A DNA stretch of 64,000 bases from JBGVSA01 sp041807905. GTDB lineage: Bacteria > Pseudomonadota > Gammaproteobacteria > Burkholderiales > Rhodocyclaceae. Position 1 is the stretch's first letter, and the number at the start of each line of letters is the position of its first letter. Below the pieces are notes generated by a model that was given only the letters and a program-made list of their open reading frames with translations, was not told the origin of the DNA and ran no database searches. Made by a program: the position numbers and the translations under genes. The stretch covers positions 186,001-250,000 of the forward strand of contig NZ_JBGVSA010000002.1 in assembly GCF_041807905.1 (NCBI RefSeq), read 5' to 3'. Shown one piece after another: positions 1 to 8,551 of this stretch.

Positions 1-861
1 CTGTACGACGACGGCGTTCATCGCGCCTTCGACGTTGGCGATCAGGCGCTTGGACGGGATCAGCGTCGGGTGCACGCGCAGTTCCACGCCTTGCTGGCGG
101 CGGCGCGCGATGCCCAGCAGCTTGATGCGATAACCCAGACGCTCGGCATACTTGATGTCGGTCGCCTCCAGCTTGGTGATGCCTTCGACGTAAGCCTTGT
201 CGAACTGCACCGGGATGCCGAAGGCGATGGCCGACATGATGGTGGCCTTGTGCGCGGCGTCCACGCCTTCGATGTCGAAAGTCGGGTCGGCTTCAGCGTA
301 GCCCAGGCGCTGGGCTTCTTTCAGCACGTCGGCAAAGGGCAGGCCCTTGTCGCGCATTTCCGACAGGATGAAGTTCGTGGTGCCGTTGATGATGCCGGCG
401 ATCCACTGGATGCGGTTGGCCGACAGGCCTTCTCGCAGCGCTTTGATGATGGGGATGCCACCGGCCACGGCGGCCTCGAACGCCACCATCACGCCCTTGG
501 CTTGCGCCGCGCGGAAGATCTCGGTGCCGTGCACGGCCAGCAGCGCCTTGTTGGCGGTGACCACGTGCTTGCCGTTCGCAATCGCTTCCAGCACCAGGTC
601 CTTGGCGATGGTATAGCCGCCGATCAGTTCGACGACGATGTCGATCTCGGGGTCGCGCACGAGTTCGAATGCATCCGACGTGATGCGTGCCGCACCGCCC
701 GTGACCTGCTTGGCCAGATCAACGTTGCGATCCGCCACGGCCGTAATTCGAATCGGGCGCCCCGCGCGACGGGTGATTTCTTCCTCGTTGCGGGCCAGCA
801 CCGTCCAGGTGCCGCCGCCGACGGTGCCGATACCGAGCAGGCCAACGTTGATAGGTTTCAT
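1..861 (-). CDS. hom: homoserine dehydrogenase, C-terminus cut by window edge
   Basis: Reduces aspartate semialdehyde to homoserine with NAD(P)H, the branch step towards threonine and methionine. The minus strand is open from the ATG at 861 to the left edge, giving 287 N-terminal residues of a family that usually has about 430. A Rossmann loop GLLGIGTVGG lies at residues 7-16, TANKALL at 102-108, NGTTNFIL at 159-166, and the catalytic-domain stretch GYAEADPTFD near 188-197. The start overlaps the stop of the upstream GNAT gene by 4 bp (ATGA), so the two are translationally coupled. Threonine synthase often follows hom in Burkholderiales; that part is outside the window. The regulatory ACT domain, if present, is also outside. 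Confidence 0.93.
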   Translation of the reverse strand, partial: MKPINVGLLGIGTVGGGTWTVLARNEEEITRRAGRPIRITAVADRNVDLAKQVTGGAARITSDAFELVRDPEIDIVVELIGGYTIAKDLVLEAIANGKHVVTANKALLAVHGTEIFRAAQAKGVMVAFEAAVAGGIPIIKALREGLSANRIQWIAGIINGTTNFILSEMRDKGLPFADVLKEAQRLGYAEADPTFDIEGVDAAHKATIMSAIAFGIPVQFDKAYVEGITKLEATDIKYAERLGYRIKLLGIARRRQQGVELRVHPTLIPSKRLIANVEGAMNAVVVQ

Positions 862-1304
862 ACAAGCGGTTTCTTGAAGTTGTGGGAGATGATCGCGAAG
901 CCTTCGCGAAAGTAGAACCTGTGCGCGCCATGGCGTTGCACGCCGGAGTCGAGCACGAGGTTGTCCGCGCCCCGCGCCCGCGCCTTGTCGGCCAGCAACC
1001 CGAGAAGGGCCTGGCCGACACCGCGGGAACGGTGCGCTGCGTCGGTGACGAGGTCATCGACGTAGAACTTGGTTCCGTTGTGGGTATCTTCAAAGCAGCG
1101 CCAGACGGCCACACCGCGCACGGCGTCGTCTTCGACCGCTATCGTCATGCGGCCGCCGTCGGCGAATATGCGCGCCAAGCGCGCCGCGTATTCGGCGGGC
1201 AGATTTGGGCGAAGTTGCCGGTGCACCCCTTCGGCCTTCGCCAGCCATTCCGGCTGGGCGATGTTGCCTTGGTCGTCACAGATGTCGATGAGGGTGAGCG
1301 ACAT
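858..1304 (-). CDS. GNAT family N-acetyltransferase
   Basis: A 148-residue protein with the GNAT fold. The acetyl-CoA loop is the RSRGVGQALL stretch near residues 92-101, preceded by the strand FYVDDLVTD, and the C-terminal GAHRFYFREGF is typical of motif B. The substrate cannot be told from sequence. It sits between the aminotransferase (12 bp upstream) and hom (4 bp overlap), so it is probably co-transcribed with amino-acid biosynthesis genes and could acetylate a small amine or amino acid; that is inference. Confidence 0.85.
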   Translation of the reverse strand: MSLTLIDICDDQGNIAQPEWLAKAEGVHRQLRPNLPAEYAARLARIFADGGRMTIAVEDDAVRGVAVWRCFEDTHNGTKFYVDDLVTDAAHRSRGVGQALLGLLADKARARGADNLVLDSGVQRHGAHRFYFREGFAIISHNFKKPLV

Positions 1305-1316
1305 TCCGGCCGTGCC

Positions 1317-2606
1317 TTATGCGACCCGTTTTCGGTAGCCATCGAGGAAGCGTGCGATGCGCGAGATCGCCTCGCGCAGATCGTCCTCGTGCGGCAGGAA
1401 CACGACACGGAAGTGATCCGGTGCGATCCAGTTGAAACCGGTGCCCTGCACCAGCAGTACGCGCTCGGCCTCCAGCAGTTCGAGCACGAACTTCTGGTCG
1501 TCGGCGATCGGGTACATCTTCGGGTCCAGGCGCGGGAAGCAATACAGCGCCGCCTGCGGCTTGACCAGGCTCACGCCCGGAATGGCGCTGAGCAGGTCGT
1601 AGGCCAGATCGCGCTGGCGGGACAACCGGCCGCCCGGTGCGACCAGGTCATCGATGCTCTGGTAGCCGCCCAGTGCGGTCTGGATCGCCAGTTGCCCCGG
1701 CGTGTTGGCGCACAGGCGCATCGAGGCCAGCATGTTCAGGCCTTCGATGTAGTCTCGCGCGTGGCGCTTTTCGCCCGACACCACCATCCACCCCGAGCGG
1801 TAGCCACAGGAGCGGTAGTTCTTCGACAGGCCGTTGAAGGTGAGGAACAGTACGTCGTCGGCCAGCGAGGCGATGCTCGTGTGCGTGGCGCCGTCGTACA
1901 GCGTCTTGTCGTAGATCTCGTCGGCAAACACCACCAGTTGATGTTCGCGGGCCACCTGCACGATGTCTTCCAGCACCTCGCGCGGGTAGAGCGCGCCAGT
2001 GGGGTTGTTCGGGTTGATGACGACGATCGCCTTGGTGTTCGACGTGATCTTGCGGCGGATGTCGGCGATGTCCGGCATCCAGCCCGATTGCTCGTCGCAG
2101 ATGTAATGCACCGGCGTGCCGCCGGACAGTGCCACGACACCCGTGTACAACGGATAGTCCGGCGCCGGGATCAGCACTTCGTCGCCGTTGTTGAGCAGCG
2201 CGTTCATCGACAGCGCGATGAGTTCGGAGGCGCCGTTGCCGAGATACACATCATCGACCGTCACTCCCGGGATCTTCTTTTGCTGCGTGTAGTGCACGAC
2301 CGCGCGGCGCGGCGCGAAGAGCCCCTTGGAGTCGGTGTACGCGGCGGCATCCGGCAAGTTGCGGATCATGTCCTGCACGATCTCGTCGGGCGGCTCGAAA
2401 CCGAACACGGCCACGTTGCCGATGTTCAGCTTCATGATGCGATGGCCTTCTTCCTCCATCTGCCGAGCACGGTCGAGAACGGGCCCACGGATGTCGTAGC
2501 AGACGTTGGCCAGCTTGGCGGACTTGCGGAAAGTCCGCGCGCGCGGTTCGGTCGTGGTCTGCTGTTCGCCGCCTTCGGCGATGCGGAGTGGAGTGCCCTG
2601 CTTCAT
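1317..2606 (-). CDS. alaA: PLP-dependent aminotransferase, AlaA/AlaT-like (glutamate-pyruvate)
   Basis: Class I/II fold-type I aminotransferase, 429 residues from the chosen ATG at 2606, which has a GAGGGG ribosome site just upstream; the frame is open to 2660 but that extension looks non-coding. Visible motifs are NPNNPTG at 198-204, DEIY at 229-232, the PLP Schiff-base lysine K262 in LSKNYR, and the arginine in YRSGW near 270. The N-terminal half (YDIRGPVLDRA, then GNVAVFGFEPP) closely resembles AlaA/AlaT enzymes that make alanine from pyruvate and glutamate. Its place upstream of hom is seen in other betaproteobacteria. A valine-pyruvate specificity cannot be excluded. Confidence 0.88.
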   Translation of the reverse strand: MKQGTPLRIAEGGEQQTTTEPRARTFRKSAKLANVCYDIRGPVLDRARQMEEEGHRIMKLNIGNVAVFGFEPPDEIVQDMIRNLPDAAAYTDSKGLFAPRRAVVHYTQQKKIPGVTVDDVYLGNGASELIALSMNALLNNGDEVLIPAPDYPLYTGVVALSGGTPVHYICDEQSGWMPDIADIRRKITSNTKAIVVINPNNPTGALYPREVLEDIVQVAREHQLVVFADEIYDKTLYDGATHTSIASLADDVLFLTFNGLSKNYRSCGYRSGWMVVSGEKRHARDYIEGLNMLASMRLCANTPGQLAIQTALGGYQSIDDLVAPGGRLSRQRDLAYDLLSAIPGVSLVKPQAALYCFPRLDPKMYPIADDQKFVLELLEAERVLLVQGTGFNWIAPDHFRVVFLPHEDDLREAISRIARFLDGYRKRVA

Positions 2607-2919
2607 GATCGGCCCCTCGGATGGCCTGCTTCCGGCCGGGCGCCAGCGCGCCGCAGCCATGCGACAAAAAGACCTGCAATGATATCAAGACCCACCGCCC
2701 ATTTGGGTCCGGCGAGTCGCAGTGGAGGCAAACCATGCGTTCTTTTGCAAAAAAACGCGCCTTTGGGCTGTCTGCTCGCGATGAAACGCCCTTCCCAAGG
2801 CCATTCCGTATGGCTTGCGTGATCGAACGGAATGAGCGATAAGGCCCGTTCAAAGCGCCACGGCGCTGTCCCGCCATTTCCAGCGTCGCACCATGCGACG
2901 CGCCATGCCTTCAGACATC

Positions 2920-3303
2920 ATGAAACTGACCCGCGACGCCGCTTCGAACGACAACATGGTCACCTCGTATGACGCCACGCATGTTTCCATCAACCGGCAG
3001 CGTCATGAGGGAAATCTCGTCGTCACGCCCGAGACAGTCGTCGATTCATGGGCTGCGCGCGGCTTTGACGGGCTGGCCGAGGCCGATATGCAGACGCTGG
3101 TCGATCTGGCGCCCGCATTGGTGATCATCGGCACGGGAGCGCGCCAGCGCTTCCCGCATCCTTCGCTGCTTCGGCCACTGATCGAGGCCCAGATCGGCTT
3201 TGAAGTCATGGATACCGGCTCGGCCTGCCGGACGTACAACATCCTCGCTTCAGAAGGTCGCAAGGTCGCAGCTGCGTTGATCCTCGACACGCCTGCAAAC
3301 TGA
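2920..3303 (+). CDS. Mth938-like domain protein (DUF498)
   Basis: About 127 residues from the ATG at 2920; upstream in-frame ATGs at 2893 and 2908 are possible. The body matches the Mth938-like fold: LVVTPETVVDSWA, then LVIIGTGARQRFP and the end GFEVMDTGSACRTYNIL. Members are small soluble proteins, related to the NDUFAF3 complex I assembly factor, with no settled bacterial function. It is 3 bp upstream of the P-loop protein and probably co-transcribed with it. It is divergent from the aminotransferase; the 313 bp between 2607 and 2919 holds no gene that I can recognise. Confidence 0.82.
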   Translation: MKLTRDAASNDNMVTSYDATHVSINRQRHEGNLVVTPETVVDSWAARGFDGLAEADMQTLVDLAPALVIIGTGARQRFPHPSLLRPLIEAQIGFEVMDTGSACRTYNILASEGRKVAAALILDTPAN

Positions 3304-3306
3304 AAC

Positions 3307-3861
3307 ATGGGCGGTTTCGCACGTATCCACGTTCTGGGCGCTTCCTGTTGCGGCACCACGACGTTGGGGCGTGCGCTGGCGACGCAATCGGGTGCGCAGC
3401 ACCTGGATACTGACGATTTCTACTGGGCGCCCACCGATCCACCTTATCGCCAAGCGCGTCCTTTGCAGGATCGCGTGTCGCTGCTGCGTGCGGCCATGGA
3501 GGAGACGCCCGCATGGGTGCTGTCCGGATCGATGGTGCCGTGGGGCGATGTGTTCATCGAGCGACTGGATCTGGTGATTTTCCTGACGGTGCCCACCGAA
3601 GAACGCGTGCGGCGCCTGCGTGCCCGCGAAGTCGCCCGCTACGGCGTCGCCACGCTGGCACCGGGCGGGGCGATGCACGAGCAGCATCTGGCATTCGTGG
3701 AATGGGCGGCTGCCTACGACGAAGGAGGCCTCCAGATGCGCAGCCGCGCGCGACATGAGGACTGGCTCGGAAAGCTTGCCTGTCCCGTGATCCGGCTCGA
3801 CGGAGAACTGCCGACGGCGGTGCAGGTTCAGGTTGTCGGCGACTGGATGGCAGCCGGCTAG
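3307..3861 (+). CDS. small P-loop NTPase / adenylate kinase-like protein
   Basis: A 184-residue P-loop protein. The nucleotide loop GASCCGTTTLG at residues 11-21 is the form seen in FlaR/topology-modulation-like kinases, where Thr stands in place of the usual Walker A Lys. The two adjacent cysteines in the loop are unusual, since Gly-Ser or Gly-Ala is common there. LDTDDFYW at 34-41 resembles a substrate or Mg site of small-molecule kinases, and the hydrophobic strand LDLVIFLTVP followed by an Arg-rich lid (ERVRRLRAREVARYG) fits an AAA/kinase fold. Substrate unknown. Confidence 0.75.
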   Translation: MGGFARIHVLGASCCGTTTLGRALATQSGAQHLDTDDFYWAPTDPPYRQARPLQDRVSLLRAAMEETPAWVLSGSMVPWGDVFIERLDLVIFLTVPTEERVRRLRAREVARYGVATLAPGGAMHEQHLAFVEWAAAYDEGGLQMRSRARHEDWLGKLACPVIRLDGELPTAVQVQVVGDWMAAG

Positions 3862-3993
3862 CGCCGTCAAAGCGTCAAAAGATACGCCCAAAATCGCAGC
3901 CGTGCGTGCATGGCGCATATATTTCGGTCCAAGGTTGCGACGCTCCGGGATTGTCGATACGCTGGTATCGCCAGTCCGAACAAGGAGACCCTG

Positions 3994-4452
3994 ATGCTGG
4001 ATCAACCGGTTCCGGATTTCTCGCTGCCTGCCACGGGCGGCGATTCCGTTACCCTCTCGTCGCTACGCGGCAAGAAAGTCGTTCTCTACTTCTATCCCAA
4101 GGACAACACCCCCGGCTGTACTACCGAGGGGCAGGACTTCACGGCGCTCAATGATGAGTTCGACCGTGCCGGGGCCGTCGTCTATGGCGTCTCGCGCGAC
4201 AGCCTCAAGTCGCACGAGGGCTTCAAGTCCAAGTTGTGCATGCCCTTTGAGCTTCTCTCCGATGCGGACGAAACCGTCTGCAATCTGTTCGGCGTCATCA
4301 AGATGAAGAACATGTACGGCAAGCAGGTGCGCGGCATCGAGCGCAGCACCTTTGTCATCGACCGGGACGGAGTGCTGCGCCGTGAATGGCGCGGCGTGAA
4401 AGTCGCAGGTCACGCACAGGAGGTGCTCGACTTCATCAAAACACTCAAATGA
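3994..4452 (+). CDS. bcp: thioredoxin-dependent peroxiredoxin (Bcp/PrxQ)
   Basis: A 152-residue AhpC/TSA-family peroxidase that reduces H2O2 and organic hydroperoxides. The peroxidatic cysteine is C42 in YPKDNTPGCTTE, the hallmark of Bcp/PrxQ; a further Cys lies in SKLCMPFELLSD. The ATG at 3994 was chosen because an AAGGAG site lies 8 bp upstream; the frame is open further to 3910. Length is normal for the family. It is followed by a strong hairpin and then phoH. Confidence 0.93.
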   Translation: MLDQPVPDFSLPATGGDSVTLSSLRGKKVVLYFYPKDNTPGCTTEGQDFTALNDEFDRAGAVVYGVSRDSLKSHEGFKSKLCMPFELLSDADETVCNLFGVIKMKNMYGKQVRGIERSTFVIDRDGVLRREWRGVKVAGHAQEVLDFIKTLK

Positions 4453-4458
4453 GGCGGG

Positions 4459-4484
4459 CGTGCTGGCGGCTGCCCGCCAGCGCG
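4459..4484 (+). terminator. strong GC hairpin after bcp
   Basis: An 11-bp stem (one G-U pair) with a 4-nt CTGC loop starts 7 bp after the bcp stop. There is no U-tract, so it may act as an mRNA 3' stabiliser or a weak terminator rather than a classic intrinsic terminator. Confidence 0.4.
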
Positions 4485-4574
4485 TTCCCTGGTGTGAACC
4501 GGCCCGGCCGGGCGTAGTAGCGAAACCGTGGCGCCCGGCCCGTTGATCGACGTTTATCGCGGAAACCCATATCC

Positions 4575-6008
4575 ATGGCCACCAAGCGCACCCCGGCAAA
4601 GCTCCAATCGACGCTGCAGACCAAGCTGTTCGTCCTCGACACCAACGTGCTCATGCACGACCCCACCAGCCTGTACCGCTTCGAGGAGCACGATCTGTTC
4701 GTGCCGATCATGACCCTCGAAGAACTCGACAACAACAAGAAGGGCATGTCCGAAGTCGCGCGCAACGCCCGCCAGGCGAGCCGCATGATGGACGAGATCG
4801 TCTCGGCCTGCCCGGACGAAATCAGTGCCGGCATCCCGCTGGCGGTGCCATCCAAAGAGCTCGCCACCGGTCGCCTGTTCCTCCAGACCGAGGCCATTCC
4901 GCCCGAACTTCCGGAAGGTATTCCCACAGGCAAGGCAGATAACCAGATCCTGGCCGTGACCATGTTCCTGTCGCGCCGCTACTCCGAGCGGCAGGTCATC
5001 CTGGTGTCCAAGGACATCAACATGCGTATCAAGGCCCGTGCGCTGGGGCTGGATGCGCAGGATTACTTCAACGACAAGGTTCTCGAAGACACCGACCTCC
5101 TCTATACCGGCATGCGTGAGTTGCCGGAGGACTTCTGGGACACCCATGGCAAGGACATGGAGGTCTGGAAGGACGGCGGACGCACCTACTACCGTGTGCG
5201 TGGCCCGCTGTGCGCCGATCTGTACATCAACGAGCTGGTCTTCCAGGAAGGCGAAAAGCCGCTCTACGCCATCGTCCGAGAGAAAAGCGGCCCGACCGCC
5301 GTGCTCGAAACGCTCATCGACTACTCACACCAGAAGAACAACGTCTGGGGGATCATTGCCCGTAACCGTGAGCAGAATTTCGCGCTCAACCTGCTCATGA
5401 ATCCCGAGATCGATTTCATCTCGTTGCTCGGGCAGGCCGGCACTGGCAAGACGCTGCTGACACTGGCGGCCAGTCTGACGCAGGTGCTGGAGACCAAGCG
5501 CTATTCCGAAATCATCATGACCCGTGTGACCGTGCCGGTCGGCGAAGACATCGGTTTCCTGCCCGGTACCGAAGAAGAAAAGATGGCGCCGTGGATGGGC
5601 GCGCTGGAAGACAACCTCGATGTCCTCAATGGCAGCGCCGATGAGGCTGGCGGCTACGGCGGGGAATGGGGCAGGGCGGCCACGCGCGACCTGATTCGCA
5701 CGCGCATCAAGATCAAATCGCTCAATTTCATGCGCGGGCGCACCTTCATCAACAAGTTCTTGATCATCGATGAGGCGCAGAACCTGACGCCCAAGCAGAT
5801 GAAAACCTTGATCACCCGCGCCGGCCCCGGCACCAAGGTGGTCTGTCTCGGCAACATCGCTCAGATCGACACGCCGTACCTCACGGAGGGCAGTTCAGGC
5901 CTCACGTACGTGGTCGATCGCTTCAAGGGCTGGCCACATGGCGGCCACATCACGCTGCAGCGAGGCGAACGCTCGCGGTTGGCCGACTACGCAGCCGAAA
6001 CGCTCTGA
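4575..6008 (+). CDS. phoH: PhoH family protein: PIN domain plus PhoH ATPase
   Basis: 477 residues. The N-terminal PIN nuclease-like domain (about 15-165) has LDTN with Asp22, acidic Glu49/50 and late acidic residues near D122. The C-terminal PhoH P-loop domain has Walker A GQAGTGKT at 286-293 and Walker B FLIIDEAQN. This PIN-PhoH architecture (PhoH2-like) is linked to RNA handling and helicase/RNase activity in other bacteria; the cellular role here is inferred. It is followed by an intrinsic terminator, so it looks like the last gene of its unit. Confidence 0.9.
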   Translation: MATKRTPAKLQSTLQTKLFVLDTNVLMHDPTSLYRFEEHDLFVPIMTLEELDNNKKGMSEVARNARQASRMMDEIVSACPDEISAGIPLAVPSKELATGRLFLQTEAIPPELPEGIPTGKADNQILAVTMFLSRRYSERQVILVSKDINMRIKARALGLDAQDYFNDKVLEDTDLLYTGMRELPEDFWDTHGKDMEVWKDGGRTYYRVRGPLCADLYINELVFQEGEKPLYAIVREKSGPTAVLETLIDYSHQKNNVWGIIARNREQNFALNLLMNPEIDFISLLGQAGTGKTLLTLAASLTQVLETKRYSEIIMTRVTVPVGEDIGFLPGTEEEKMAPWMGALEDNLDVLNGSADEAGGYGGEWGRAATRDLIRTRIKIKSLNFMRGRTFINKFLIIDEAQNLTPKQMKTLITRAGPGTKVVCLGNIAQIDTPYLTEGSSGLTYVVDRFKGWPHGGHITLQRGERSRLADYAAETL

Positions 6009-6025
6009 ATCTGCCTGCATCAGCG

Positions 6026-6053
6026 AAAACGCGGCATTCGTGCCGCGTTTTTT
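6026..6053 (+). terminator. intrinsic terminator after phoH
   Basis: An 11-bp stem AAAACGCGGCA / TGCCGCGTTTT with a TTCG tetraloop followed by a T-run, 17 bp after the phoH stop. The A-rich 5' arm means it can also terminate the converging minus-strand gene that ends at 6076. Confidence 0.9.
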
Positions 6054-6075
6054 ATGTCTGAAGTACAGCCGCGCG

Positions 6076-6609
6076 CTAGACGGCCGCCATGCCAAGCACC
6101 GCGCCACGCATCTCCTGCCGTTTCGGCAGCGCGGCCACAGGCCAGCGCAGCACTCGCAGTCCCGTCTGTGCCAATTGCTGCGCGGCACGCTCGCGCAGCG
6201 GATCGTCATCGACCGAACGCAGCAGCATGATGACCGCCGCCGGGGTGAAATCCTTGCGACAGACGACAAAATCGAGCATTGCGCGCGGCGGAATCACCGA
6301 CCCCATGCCGGTCAGTGCAGCAGGGTCGACGCGCGCCAGGATCTCATGGTCCGGCAAGGTCAGCTTGAGGTTGAAATAGACGATCCGCTCGGCAGCGTCC
6401 AGCAGCGCGACGCGAGCGCCCGGCGATTCGATCCTGGCGCTGGCCACCACGGGCGAGGGGCCGGCGGCCTGCGCTTCGGCCACGAAGGCTGCGTAACGCG
6501 AAGTTTCACTTTCACGGAGGCTCGAAAAGCGCGTCCGATAGATGCTCCACGCGTGGTAGACCAGCCAGCCCATCAGACACACAATCATCAAGATAACAAT
6601 GGCTTGCAC
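6076..6609 (-). CDS. membrane-anchored protein with DUF2726-like domain
   Basis: 177 residues from the GTG at 6609, which has a GGGAG site 7 bp upstream; no good ATG is available. One N-terminal membrane segment (VILMIVCLMGWLVYHAW) leads to a soluble domain. The part from LLDAAERIVYFNLKLTLP through DFVVCRKDFTPAAVIML to LRVLRWPV resembles the DUF2726 / restriction-endonuclease-like fold, but the usual acidic pair after the strand is weak (SVDDDPLRERA). Function unknown. It converges with phoH and is divergent from the NlpC/P60 gene. Confidence 0.6.
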   Translation of the reverse strand: MQAIVILMIVCLMGWLVYHAWSIYRTRFSSLRESETSRYAAFVAEAQAAGPSPVVASARIESPGARVALLDAAERIVYFNLKLTLPDHEILARVDPAALTGMGSVIPPRAMLDFVVCRKDFTPAAVIMLLRSVDDDPLRERAAQQLAQTGLRVLRWPVAALPKRQEMRGAVLGMAAV

Positions 6610-6712
6610 ATGATCTCCCAGTCTTTTCCTGGATTGTAGGCGCACCCGCAGAAGCTGCCCGGCGCGTTTGTCGGGCGCATTGAACCTCCAATCGTGCTTT
6701 GATAATTCCGGG

Positions 6713-6742
6713 TTTACAGTTCGCACTTTTGGCAGATATAGT
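6713..6742 (+). promoter_or_regulatory. candidate sigma-70 promoter of the NlpC/P60 gene
   Basis: TTTACA at 6713-6718 and TATAGT at 6737-6742 with 18 bp between them. Only 8 bp separate the -10 box from the ATG at 6751 and no Shine-Dalgarno is visible, so the transcript may be leaderless. Confidence 0.45.
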
Positions 6743-6750
6743 CCGGCGCT

Positions 6751-7425
6751 ATGCGTTGCGTCCGGAAACCATTCGTTGCCTGTGCTCTGTGCGTGCTGAC
6801 CAGCATGGCACTGGCCGATGAGCCTACCCAGCAGGGTTTGCTCTCGCGCAATGCTGCGTCCTCTCAAAGCGCCCCGGACGCTGGTTCCACGGGCGTGCAG
6901 TCGCTTCTCGACAAAGGCTTGTCCTTCCTCGGCATCAAATACCGCTTCGGTGGCAACGGCCCCGAAAATGGCGGCTTTGATTGCAGCGGACTGGTGCGGC
7001 GCGTCTTTGGCGATGCGATGGGGTTGAACCTGCCGCGCACCGCGGCGGACATGGCCAAGCTGGGAGACAAGGTCAATCGCAACGAGCTCAAGCCCGGTGA
7101 CTTGGTGTTCTTCAACACCATGCGCCGCTCGTTCTCGCACGTCGGTATCTACCTGGGCGACAACCGCTTCCTGCATGCTCCGTCAAAGGGCAGCGTGGTG
7201 CGGGTCGAAGAGATTGACGGACGGTACTGGCAGAAGCGTTTCAACGGCGCCCGCCGCCTGTTGCCGGAAGCCAACGCTGCCGTCGTGAACGCCATCAATC
7301 CGGCGATCACTGCCGCGCAGAAACAGCAGGGTCTGACTCCCTCGGCCGCCGCGGCGCTCTCGCAATCGCCTCTGCTGCAGTCCTACATGAACAATCCGCC
7401 GTCCGACGGCAAGCCGCAGAACTGA
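6751..7425 (+). CDS. secreted NlpC/P60 family peptidoglycan hydrolase
   Basis: 224 residues with a Sec signal peptide (cleavage probably after ALA, residue 22). The NlpC/P60 domain spans about 50-160 with the expected triad: Cys78 in FDCSG, His130 in FSHVGIYLG and His142 in FLHAP. Such enzymes cleave D-Glu-meso-DAP bonds in cell-wall stem peptides. The C-terminal 65 residues are Ala/Gln-rich and low complexity. It lies next to mltB, so the two cell-wall hydrolases face each other (convergent stops about 50 bp apart). Confidence 0.9.
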   Translation: MRCVRKPFVACALCVLTSMALADEPTQQGLLSRNAASSQSAPDAGSTGVQSLLDKGLSFLGIKYRFGGNGPENGGFDCSGLVRRVFGDAMGLNLPRTAADMAKLGDKVNRNELKPGDLVFFNTMRRSFSHVGIYLGDNRFLHAPSKGSVVRVEEIDGRYWQKRFNGARRLLPEANAAVVNAINPAITAAQKQQGLTPSAAAALSQSPLLQSYMNNPPSDGKPQN

Positions 7426-7475
7426 GCCCCACGGCTCGCCCCGCCACTCCCACTGTTTTCCCCCAATAGTCTTTT

Positions 7476-8510
7476 TCAGTTGGTCGCGCCCTGCGCATTG
7501 CGCGCGAGGTAAGCCGTCTTGACTGCGTCCGCCAGTGCCATGACGCTCATCGCGTAGAAGCTGCTGCGGTTGTAGCGCGTGATCACGTAGAAGTTCTGAT
7601 AGCCGAGCCAGAATTCGGTGGCCGCACCCGGCGTGGCCAGATCGATCAGCGCCGCGGCTGCGTCGGGTGCTGCAGCATCGACCGGCCGCACGCCTTGGCG
7701 CGCGAAATCTTCCAGTTTGAACTGGGGCAGGATGCCCGCTTCGATCAGCGCCCCGACATTGGCGCCCTGGGCCACCATCGCGCGGGCCGCGATCGGGCCA
7801 CCTTTCTCCCAGCCATGCTGGACGAGGAAATTCGCCACACTCCCGATGGCATCCGATGGGCTCGTCAGCAAGTCGACACGGCCGTCGTCGTCGAAGTCCA
7901 CCGCAAAGCCGCGCTCGCTGCTCGGCAGGAATTGCGGCAAACCGAGCGCGCCCGCGTACGAGCCCTTGTAGTCTGTGATCTCGCGCCCTTGCTCACGCGA
8001 CAGCAGGATCAGCGCTTCCAGTTCGCGGCGGAAGAGATCCGCGCGCGGCGGATAGTCGAACGCCAACGTGGTCAGTGCCGACAGGGTATTGAAGTTGCCT
8101 GTGTTGCGGCCGTAGATGGTCTCCACGCCGATGATGGCGACGATGATCTCGGCCGGCACGCCGTACTTGGCTTCCGCCCGCGCCAGCGTCGCCGCATTCT
8201 GCTGCCAGAACTGCACACCCCCATTGATGCGCACTTTGTCGAGGAAGCGCTCGCGGTAGCGTTGCCACGACCGCACACCGGGCTGGGTGGGCGGCTTGAT
8301 GTAGTCGATGACTTTCGGGATCCGCTGCGCCTGCGACAGGACCGCGGAGATCTCTTCGATGGGGATGTCGTTACGCGTTGCGACGTCGGCCATGAAAATG
8401 CGCACGTCATCGCGCTCGGTATAGGGCAGGGGTTCCGATTGTGCGATGGCAGGCAGGGTCGCGCAAACGCACGCGATGGCGATCAGGCGTCGGGCAAAAC
8501 GGTGAATCAC
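7476..8510 (-). CDS. mltB: lytic murein transglycosylase B
   Basis: 344 residues with an N-terminal signal peptide (ACVCATLPAIAQ) that shows no convincing lipobox, so the protein may be soluble. It cleaves the MurNAc-GlcNAc bond of peptidoglycan, forming 1,6-anhydro ends. The catalytic Glu130 sits in GVETIYGRNTG, and the family marks GALGLPQFLPSS and FDDDGRVDL (EF-hand-like calcium loop) follow. It ends at an aromatic stretch and YFYAMSVM-like C-terminus typical of MltB. Downstream neighbour of the transglutaminase gene, same strand, 41 bp apart. Confidence 0.93.
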   Translation of the reverse strand: MIHRFARRLIAIACVCATLPAIAQSEPLPYTERDDVRIFMADVATRNDIPIEEISAVLSQAQRIPKVIDYIKPPTQPGVRSWQRYRERFLDKVRINGGVQFWQQNAATLARAEAKYGVPAEIIVAIIGVETIYGRNTGNFNTLSALTTLAFDYPPRADLFRRELEALILLSREQGREITDYKGSYAGALGLPQFLPSSERGFAVDFDDDGRVDLLTSPSDAIGSVANFLVQHGWEKGGPIAARAMVAQGANVGALIEAGILPQFKLEDFARQGVRPVDAAAPDAAAALIDLATPGAATEFWLGYQNFYVITRYNRSSFYAMSVMALADAVKTAYLARNAQGATN

Positions 8511-8551
8511 TGTCGATGGGCCTTCTGTGGTGGGGCCGCGGACCGCGTCCC

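Noticed and set aside
882..2822. Long plus-strand open frame opposite the GNAT and aminotransferase genes
   Set aside because: It is the antisense shadow of two well-supported minus-strand genes; its translation is His/Arg/Val-rich with no domain.
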